Below are positions 1 through 5,349 of a stretch of 5,349 nucleotides of DNA, piece by piece; position 1 is the first letter of the stretch, and the number at the start of each line of letters is the position of its first letter. The translations under genes were made by a program, and so were the position numbers. Below the pieces are notes generated by a model. The model had not been told where the DNA came from, did not search any database, and was given only the letters and a program-made list of their open reading frames with translations. This DNA is from Verrucomicrobiota bacterium (GTDB taxonomy: Bacteria > Verrucomicrobiota > Verrucomicrobiia > Verrucomicrobiales > Akkermansiaceae). Location: positions 1 through 5,349 of the forward strand of contig JAPLUJ010000527.1 of the NCBI GenBank assembly GCA_026397695.1. Direction: 5' to 3'.

Positions 1-1
1 C

Positions 2-1615
2 AACCCGGTGGGTCTGCCATGGAACAACATGACCTGGGGGCATGCAACGAGCAAGGACCTGGTGCACTGGGAGCAGCAGCCCGACAAGATCTTTCCCAGC
101 ACCATGTGCAAAGGCGCCGCCTTCTCCGGCAGCGCCACGGTGGATAAAAAAAACACCGCCGGCTGGGGTGAGAATGCGCTGGTGGCTTTTCTAACCGACA
201 CGGGCAGCGGCGAGTGCATCGCCTACAGCACCGACAATGGGGAATCATTCACTTGGTACGACAAGAACCCCGTCGTGAGACACAATGGCCGCGACCCCAA
301 GGTGAGCTGGTATGCCTACAGCAAGGAAGACAAGCCGCTCGACGACAAGGCGCAAGCTCTCGGCGGCCACTGGGTGATGGTGGTCTATGACGTGCAACCG
401 CAAAAGGAGGTGGGCAAGAATGCCGCCTTCTACACCTCGACCAACCTGAAGGACTGGACCAAGCAGAGCCATCTGCCCGGTTACTACGAGTGCACCGACC
501 TCTTTCAACTGGCTGTCGATGGCGATGCGAAAAACACCCGCTGGGTCGTCTTTGCAGCCGATGCCAAGTATGCCGTGGGCCGCTTTGACGGCAAGACCTT
601 CACCCCCGAACACGAGGGCAAGCACCAAGTCCACTACGGGCCTTACTATGCCTCCCAGACTTTCGACAATTCGCCCGACGGCCGCCGGATCCAGATCGGT
701 TGGGTACAGGTCGAGTCGCCGGGACCGTACAACCAGCACTTCAGTTTCCCCCACTGCCTGACGCTGCACAAGACCGATGACGGCATCCGCATGTGTGCCA
801 CGCCCATCAAGGAGATCGAAACACTGCGCGCCAAAACCAACACGGCGCAGCCGCAGAAGCTGGACGCTAACAAGCCGGTCGACCTGCCGGTCGGCAGCGA
901 CCTGCTGGACATCCGCCTGACGGTGGAAGTCGGCACCGCCGCAACCATCGAGCTGAGCATGCCGGGTGGCGTCGTCAAGTATGACGTGAAAGCCGGCAAG
1001 CTGAATGAAGCCGAGATGAAGCCGGTTGACGGCAAAATCACGCTGCAGGTTCTGGTTGACCGGGCGCTGAGGGAGATCGTCGGCAACGGCGGACGGGTCT
1101 ATATTTCCGGCGCGGGTCCCGGCAAGAAAGTGGATGTGAAAAACATCTCGGTCACCGCCACCGGCGGCGACGCCAAACTCGTGCAGTTCGAAGCCCACGA
1201 GTTGAAGTCGATCTGGACCACTGCGATCAACAAGGCGCAAGCGGCACCGAAGAAACCTGCCGTGGACGCGGGCAAGACCTCGACCACTGGTGGCAACGCC
1301 AAATCAGTGCCGTTAGAACCTGACAAATCGAAGCCGGCCGGAGCCCCGGCTTTCATCGTGCGGAACGATTTGCCAAAGGAACTTGCGGTGGACTTGGACG
1401 GCGGGGTGAAGCTCGAGATGGTCTTGATCCCTGCCGGTTCGTTCACGATGAGCGGCGCGGGCGGCGGGGCGATCCACAAGGTGAACATCACCAAACCGTT
1501 CTACATGGGCAAATACGAGGTCACGCAGGAACAATGGGAAAAAGTGGGAATATGCGTGCCGGGCCGGCACCACGACGAAGTATCACTTTGGCGACGACGC
1601 GGGCAAGTTGGGTGA
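2..1615 (+). CDS. GH32 fructan hydrolase (levanase/invertase type) fused to an FGE-like domain; 5' partial, 3' frame-broken
   Basis: Hydrolyses beta-fructosidic bonds in fructans or sucrose, by family. The frame is open from base 2; the GTG at base 8 is inside the conserved NPxG...W...WGHA..KDLVHW block and is not the real start. The WxNDPNG nucleophile segment and any signal peptide lie before the window. Visible GH32 signatures: FSGSA (122-136), RDP with the transition-state-stabilising Asp at 293-295, the EC motif with the likely acid/base Glu at 488-490, FDGKTF (586-603) and PDGRRIQIGW (~674-703). A GH32 C-terminal beta-sandwich follows (about 880-1215), including VDR...GNGGRVYIS. Next come a low-complexity Ala/Lys/Pro/Thr linker (~1216-1357) and the start of an FGE-like domain, with MVLIPAGSFTM (~1418-1450) and YMGKYEVTQEQWEKV (1502-1546). 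After codon 1544 the frame is wrong: the last 22 codons before TGA 1613-1615 are out-of-frame residue. The GH32 assignment is very secure; substrate and exo/endo mode cannot be read from the sequence. Confidence 0.93.
   Translation, partial: NPVGLPWNNMTWGHATSKDLVHWEQQPDKIFPSTMCKGAAFSGSATVDKKNTAGWGENALVAFLTDTGSGECIAYSTDNGESFTWYDKNPVVRHNGRDPKVSWYAYSKEDKPLDDKAQALGGHWVMVVYDVQPQKEVGKNAAFYTSTNLKDWTKQSHLPGYYECTDLFQLAVDGDAKNTRWVVFAADAKYAVGRFDGKTFTPEHEGKHQVHYGPYYASQTFDNSPDGRRIQIGWVQVESPGPYNQHFSFPHCLTLHKTDDGIRMCATPIKEIETLRAKTNTAQPQKLDANKPVDLPVGSDLLDIRLTVEVGTAATIELSMPGGVVKYDVKAGKLNEAEMKPVDGKITLQVLVDRALREIVGNGGRVYISGAGPGKKVDVKNISVTATGGDAKLVQFEAHELKSIWTTAINKAQAAPKKPAVDAGKTSTTGGNAKSVPLEPDKSKPAGAPAFIVRNDLPKELAVDLDGGVKLEMVLIPAGSFTMSGAGGGAIHKVNITKPFYMGKYEVTQEQWEKVGICVPGRHHDEVSLWRRRGQVG
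1535..1550 (+). other. Deletion/frame-change junction inside the FGE-like domain
   Basis: The hexamer TGGGAA occurs at 1535-1540 (coding the WE of QWEKV in the first frame) and again at 1545-1550 (coding the WE of WEYACRAG in the second frame). The conserved residues on both sides are intact right up to about 1544-1547, so the break is sharp. A single deletion joining GTG of the Val codon to the GTGG expected in a GAG-TGG (Glu-Trp) pair would give exactly this sequence, with about 3 bases of microhomology. The missing middle of the domain is inferred from family length and not seen directly. Confidence 0.7.
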
Positions 1616-1925
1616 GTACGCATGGTTCGTTGCGAACGCGGCATGGAAGGGGCATCCTGTTGGCGTGAAGAAGCCTAACAACTGGGGGCTTTGCGACATG
1701 CACGGAAACGTCTGGGAATGGTGTCAGGATTGGCATCGTCCTTTTTCGGCGGAAGAGGTGACAGACCCGAGTGGTCCCGCATCGGGCTTTTCCCGCGTGT
1801 TTCGCGGCGGTTGCTTTGCCCACCAACCGGATGGCGTCGTGTCCATCATTCGTGAATCCGCAGCGCCCGAGACGAAAAATATGGCGATCGGCTTCCGTGT
1901 CTCCTGTATTCCGGCGGACAAGTGA
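1545..1925 (+). pseudogene. C-terminal remainder of the FGE-like (SUMF1-type) domain, out of frame with the GH32 part
   Basis: From base 1545 the +1-shifted frame reads WEYACRAGTTTKYHFGDD, then GEYAWF, HPVGVKKPNNWGLCDMHG, NVWEWCQDW, RVFRGGCF and finally IGFRVSC before TGA 1923-1925. These are the ordered hallmarks of the second half of an FGE-sulfatase domain (family knowledge). A typical domain has about 45-50 residues between QWEKV and EWEYACRAG (FKG, PVE.VSW, LPTEAE motifs); none is present here. The fragment was therefore almost certainly continuous with the upstream GH32-FGE gene. A TTG at 1608 overlaps the upstream TGA and could in principle restart translation, but it would give a truncated domain, so I do not treat it as a separate gene. 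The position after the GG of RVFRGG carries Cys-Phe rather than the usual Ser-Trp/Phe, and the catalytic Cys pair of true formylglycine generators is not seen. A carbohydrate- or protein-binding or other modifying role is as likely as sulfatase activation. Confidence 0.82.
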
Positions 1926-1963
1926 GTGAACGAAGAAATAGAACAATAAACGATGAAGCTATC

Positions 1964-2461
1964 ATGAGAAATATAGGAGTACTCGCGAAATACGTTGTCA
2001 TGCATCAAAATAATCCTGCAATTGTGTTGATGGCCGTCTTGGCTGTATGCGTTACATTCACCCGGGTCGCATACGGCGCGCCCCAATCACCACAAGAAAC
2101 GGCGCCACCACCGAGAACTCCGGAGGATGTTGGCAAAATCATCGCTCAACAGAAGGCCGAACTGGAGGCCTACAGCAAAAAGTTCGAGGAGTCCAAGATC
2201 TATCCGTTCTTTGCGCGCAATCAATCCCCGGGCATGAGAACGCTCAAAGACGTCGAGTTGCGACCGCGTCGTCAAATTCGCCCCCAGAAAGGGGATCGAT
2301 ATCGTCTCAGTGGATCCGCGAATGCCCCTCAGGGAGTGGAGCTTCACGGAAGAAGGATTCGCCAGGAATGTTATTCCGGCGGTGCTACAAAAAGCGGACC
2401 GCAAGCTCAAGGCTCACCTCGTCGGCTTCAGAGGCGTTGGTTACACGATCGACGAGGGTGA
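1964..2461 (+). CDS. N-terminal part (signal peptide and pro-region) of the large secreted metallopeptidase-like gene, before a frameshift
   Basis: From ATG 1964 the product begins with a basic stretch (Arg, Lys), then a hydrophobic core AIVLMAVLAVCVTF (2018-2059) and a small-residue cleavage region VAYGAP (2066-2083): a Sec-type signal peptide. It continues with a Pro-rich segment and a charged helix (AQQKAELEAYSKKFEESK), then KIYPFFARNQSPGMRTLKDVEL. Past about 2262 this frame becomes Arg/Gln/Gly-rich and unlike protein until TGA 2459-2461, while the neighbouring frame carries the sensible continuation. Only about 1964-2262 is therefore taken as genuine coding sequence here. Start choice: GTG 1922 in the same frame overlaps the previous stop and would add a poor N-terminus; ATG 2000 gives a shorter signal peptide without Lys/Arg. 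None has a convincing Shine-Dalgarno at normal spacing; an AGGAG at 1975-1979 is 20 bases before ATG 2000, too far. It begins 38 bases after the previous stop. Confidence 0.72.
   Translation: MRNIGVLAKYVVMHQNNPAIVLMAVLAVCVTFTRVAYGAPQSPQETAPPPRTPEDVGKIIAQQKAELEAYSKKFEESKIYPFFARNQSPGMRTLKDVELRPRRQIRPQKGDRYRLSGSANAPQGVELHGRRIRQECYSGGATKSGPQAQGSPRRLQRRWLHDRRG
2238..2285 (+). other. Frameshift zone in the metallopeptidase gene
   Basis: Upstream of this zone the sensible protein lies in the frame of ATG 1964; downstream it lies one base later. The receiving frame is closed by TGA 2235-2237, so the switch must come after it. Reading TLKDVEL in the first frame up to about 2260 and then DRVVKFAP (from GAC 2262) in the second gives a smooth protein. 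This needs either one extra base (for example a T in GAGTTGCGAC) or loss of two (for example a CG from CGCGAC). No slippery heptamer with a stem-loop that would suggest programmed frameshifting is apparent. Confidence 0.68.
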
Positions 2462-5349
2462 ATTCAAAGGCGAAATGGATATTCCCTGTGTCCTGCTGAG
2501 ATTGCCCGACGGCCGAATAAGAATGATCGAAACCAGATATCTGAGCAAAGAAGATCTGGAATTCGCGGCAACGTGTCATAGAGCGGCCCTCGACGATATC
2601 AAAGCCAATCGCATTCCGGAACAGCCCCGGGTTGTTTCCCTCGACATAAAGAACCGCTACCCGAAGCAATCCGAACCCGGGGTGAAGAACAGCCACTTCC
2701 TCACCGAATCTGATTTTGTTGTACTTATCTCCGGAAGCGAACATCCGGAGCCAGGCAATGCAAATCACTGGGTGACCTGGGTCAACTCAATGGGCGACCT
2801 GAAGGCCGGAAGAAAAGTGCGCACCAAGACGTGTGCTTGGTATGATGCCCATTGGCGGATCTTTGATTATAGCGGTTTCTACATGCCTGGAATCGACTCG
2901 CCGGAGCCAAGGGCCAAGTTCTGGTGGTTTGTCGGCGGTCCTACCATAGACGGCAAAGGAACCAAGGGCGGCGGCGGCGGACAGCATATCGGCAACGGCT
3001 CACCCGGGATCGCCGCGCATGAATGGGGCCATCTCACCCAGTTTCTCAACGGTGTCAAGCATGGCGGCGGAGAAACATGGGCTGATTCCGTCCAGGAAAT
3101 CGCGTTTCCCACCGGAACGGGTGGCCCCGAACTCACAACGCCCCACCAGCATCTCTTCCTGTCGGGGAATCGCTACGGCTTCACATACTTCTATACTAAT
3201 GTTGGCGAAGATCCCAGCCTGGGGTATATGTGGTTCACAAGATTGCCGGTATACGGTAACGACCAGGTCTCGGCCAACTCTGCCATGCATCTTATCGCGG
3301 AGCTTTTCAAACGGCAACGACTCACGGCATTCGCCGATAAGAACATGGTCAACAAGCCTGTCGAAGAGTTCGGCGATCTGTTCGGTGAATATGCAGCGCG
3401 AAGCGCCACCTTCGATAATCAGAAAGAATACCTCTATCGCAATAGCCGCTACAGCCCGCCGAGGCATGTCCTTGAGCTGATAGACAGGGAGCAGAACATC
3501 TGGCGGATCCCCACCGATCTTGCTCCCTACGCCCAAGGCTTCAATATTGTCCGGCTGGTTCCCGAAAAGGGCGCCAGTAACATCACAGTGGATTTCACGG
3601 GAATCCATGATCCGTCGATCTACAGCGACTGGCGGGCCTGCATCGTCGCGGTTGAAGCCGACGGCACAAGAAGATACTCTAATCTATGGAACAAAGGTCC
3701 GGTCGATTTTGCCGTCAAGGCGGATGACCGCTCCATCTGGCTTACCGTGGCCGCAACGCCGACGGCTCTGAAGGAAACGAATGGTCTTACCCCGGGCAGC
3801 CAATTCCTGAAGCGTATGCCAACCTATCCCTGGCAGGTCCAACTCACGCGGGCCACGGCCGGCACTCCCGCTCGCCTGTCGGAAGAGTTCGGGCCAAAGA
3901 TCATGGGCGGCGGTGCAGTGGATCGATCCCCACTCGTGCCTCACAAGAACGGCGGCGGCCTTGTTGCCAAGACGGCTACGGTTGCCGATACAGCCTACAT
4001 CGGAGCCAACGCGATGGTGCTCGATACCGCCAAGGTGCTGGACCACGCTTCCATCGAAGGGTTCGCCATTGTCAGGGGCAACGCGGTCGTCAAGGACCAT
4101 GCCAGGCTCTACGGCAATGCCGAGGCACATGGAAGCACGGTTGTCGGCGGGTACAGTCGATACCACGTGCCCGTGGTGACCACAATCCTGGCGGACCTCA
4201 TGGCCAACAATCCGTTGATACCGAGATTCGGCGAGGCAACAATGCGCAAGAGTGCCAATATGCCGGCCTATCCGAACCTGGACGGATACGTCTGCGGCGC
4301 GCCGGAAGCCGTGGCCTACGATGACGGTTCGGACAAACATGCCGCAGGCCTGCAGTTCAACGGCAACGATCAGTACGCCACACTGCATGCGGCTGTAATG
4401 GACATCCCCGAAGCAACCATCGTGACCAAGCTGGTTGTCGAGCCGGGGGTGGCCGGAACCGTCTTCGACTTCGGCGCCGATAAAGACAATTGCATGACTC
4501 TCACCATCGCCGCCGACGGAACCCTGAAGCTCGATGCAGCGGTGAATGGCAAGGCCGTTGTCAGCCTGACGGGCAGCAAGAAGATCGTGCGTGGCAGTCC
4601 CGTCAGCATGTCCGTGGTCGTTGACGGCAAGACCGCAGCAATCCGGACAACGACCGGCTTCCGCCCGTGTGATGTCTTCCCGCCGGATGCGATCCGGACG
4701 AACCTGATCGCAAGCTCACGCGATGGCAAGAACAGGCTGAAAGCCCTGTTCGATTCGGTTGTTATCTACGCGAAAGCACACAGTCGGCTGGATGCCACGC
4801 CGGTTATGGATGCACCTCCGATTGTCAAGGACAATATATTGAAACTCCTGGCGCAGAGGCAGGATCCCAACCATCAACAGGAGTTCATGGAGTCAGCGCA
4901 GGAGATTGAGAAATTCTACTGGCTGGGAAGTCGTAGCGGGCATAAAGAGCCGTTGTGGCGCGAAGGCGCCGGGAACTACAAGGAGCTTTATGCGAACAAC
5001 ATACTTGCCAAGCGCTGGTACGAACTCTCTCGCCGGGATGCGACCTACCGCAAATGGGACGACGAGATTCTGCCCGGAATAGAAGCGGAAGAAAAAACTC
5101 CGGCAGGCCAGACTGAGGAGGCCAAGAAGCGGCACATCGAGCTGCGAAGAGAATTCAAGGAGAAGATTGAACCGGCGGCCTACCGCAATTTCCCCCACGA
5201 AGCCCGGGCTCTTGATGATATGATGAGCGGGCTCTACCGTACACACTGGAGCATCTCCTATCACGGCTATCTGCAGAGCCACTACTACCCGCGCCTGCTT
5301 GGCGGCGATAGGGAGGATCTCAAGCTTCTCACGGAGCAGAACAAGAGGG
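2238..5349 (+). CDS. Large secreted zinc-metallopeptidase-like protein with hexapeptide-repeat and LamG-like modules (3' partial)
   Basis: One frame is open from just after TGA 2235-2237 to the end of the window (about 1,037 codons); with the N-terminal piece the protein exceeds 1,100 residues. Convincing coding sequence starts by about 2262 and the true start is upstream in the other frame; ATG 2322 is internal. Modules in order: an N-terminal region (~2262-2700); a peptidase domain with HEWGH at 3018-3032, a pentaglycine run (2967-2981) before it, and Glu in GGGETWAD (3072-3074), giving HExxH-x13-E as in gluzincin-type (clan MA) zinc sites; a beta-rich segment (~3510-3860) with DWRACIVAV, IWLTVAATP and YPWQV, resembling the domain that follows the HExxH region in DUF6055/Svx-like proteins; ten hexapeptide repeats (3972-4151); a LamG/concanavalin-like sandwich (~4281-4790) with GLQFNGNDQYATL and DSVVIYA; and an unrecognised, charged, probably helical region (~4797 on). 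Predicted role: exported protease acting on protein or glycoprotein. The zinc site is seen; activity and family are inference (gene 0.85, DUF6055-like about 0.5). Confidence 0.82.
3018..3074 (+). other. Predicted zinc-binding/catalytic site, HEWGH-x13-E
   Basis: Codons 3018-3032 read His-Glu-Trp-Gly-His, followed after 13 residues by Glu (3072-3074) in GGGETWAD. In clan MA gluzincins the two His and the downstream Glu bind zinc and the first Glu activates water. The following Q (HEWGHLTQ) and the E-x-W-A-D pattern recall HExxHxxQ...E..A sites of collagenase/DUF6055-like and M60-like proteins. An alternative third ligand is Glu 3096-3098 (SVQE). All canonical residues are present, so nothing here suggests an inactive enzyme. 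Confidence 0.78.
3972..4151 (+). repeat. Ten tandem hexapeptide repeats, predicted short left-handed beta-helix
   Basis: Sixty residues fall into ten uninterrupted six-residue units with the pattern x-A-x-(V/I/L)-x-(D/G), for example TATVAD, TAYIGA, TAKVLD, NAVVKD and HARLYG; the last two units are degenerate. This resembles the hexapeptide-repeat (LbH) pattern, where three units form one coil, so about three coils are expected. Nucleotide sequence is not conserved between units, so this is an old protein repeat rather than a recent DNA expansion. It lies between the beta-rich segment and the LamG-like domain and is too short to be a typical acyltransferase domain; a rigid spacer or surface-binding module is a reasonable guess. 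Confidence 0.75.

Noticed and set aside
245..1240. 331-codon open frame on the minus strand
   Set aside because: It lies entirely antisense to the GH32 coding sequence, whose motifs are unmistakable. The product has no recognisable domain, and long antisense frames are common opposite GC-rich genes.
1922..1963. GTG 1922 as the start of gene 2, overlapping the previous stop (GTGA-type coupling)
   Set aside because: It would add a charged 14-residue extension before the signal peptide with no ribosome binding site; ATG 1964 gives a more normal signal peptide. Coupling cannot be fully excluded.
1995..2023. TTGTCA as a possible -35 promoter box
   Set aside because: At 17 bases downstream the sequence is GCAATT, a poor -10 match, and the site lies inside the signal-peptide coding region.
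2238..2285. Programmed ribosomal frameshift
   Set aside because: No slippery X-XXY-YYZ heptamer and no obvious downstream stem-loop or pseudoknot; an indel or sequence error is simpler.
2047..2499. 150-codon plus-strand frame overlapping the start of gene 2
   Set aside because: The product is Arg/Ser-rich with no hydrophobic or conserved segments, while the two neighbouring frames together give a coherent exported protein.
2967..2981. GGC trinucleotide run as a possible phase-variable repeat
   Set aside because: Only five glycine codons, in frame, just before the zinc site; a copy-number change would not shift the frame, and a flexible Gly loop is a sufficient explanation.
3684..4388. 234-codon open frame on the minus strand
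   Set aside because: Antisense to the hexapeptide and LamG-like part of the metallopeptidase gene; no domain or start signal supports it, and the plus strand encodes clear repeats.

Overview
The window (5,349 bp, moderately GC-rich, all recognisable genes on the + strand) holds parts of two large genes for proteins that probably act outside the cytoplasm. Both genes have a broken reading frame. Gene 1 encodes a glycoside hydrolase family 32 (GH32, levanase/invertase-type) enzyme whose start lies before the window, fused at its C-terminus to a formylglycine-generating-enzyme-like (FGE/SUMF1-type) domain. Gene 2 encodes a very large exported zinc-metallopeptidase-like protein that runs off the right edge. 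Joining GH32 or other hydrolases to FGE-like domains, and long exported peptidases with LamG and repeat modules, is typical of the Planctomycetota-Verrucomicrobiota-Lentisphaerota group. That placement is an inference from domain style, since no phylogenetic marker is present.

Layout. 2-~1215: GH32 beta-propeller and C-terminal beta-sandwich. ~1216-1357: Ala/Lys/Pro/Thr-rich linker. ~1358-1546: N-terminal part of the FGE-like domain. ~1544-1547: a junction where the middle of the FGE-like domain is missing and the frame changes. 1545-1925: the rest of the FGE-like domain in the new frame. 1926-1963: a short, AT-richer spacer with no clear terminator or promoter. 1964-~2262: signal peptide and N-terminal region of gene 2. 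~2238-2285: a second frame change. Then to 5349: one uninterrupted frame encoding a HEWGH zinc-peptidase domain, a beta-sandwich, ten tandem hexapeptide repeats, a LamG-like domain and an unrecognised helical C-terminal region without a stop in the window.

How they may work together: the GH32 enzyme would release fructose from fructans (levan, inulin or sucrose-like linkages), and the metallopeptidase-like protein would act on extracellular protein or glycoprotein. The close, same-strand spacing is compatible with one transcript, but nothing in the sequence proves it. Two frame breaks about 700 bp apart, in different genes, raise the question of assembly or sequencing errors versus real gene decay. 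No RNA gene, CRISPR array, insertion sequence or nucleotide-level repeat family was found. No stretch longer than 300 bases lacks coding sequence.
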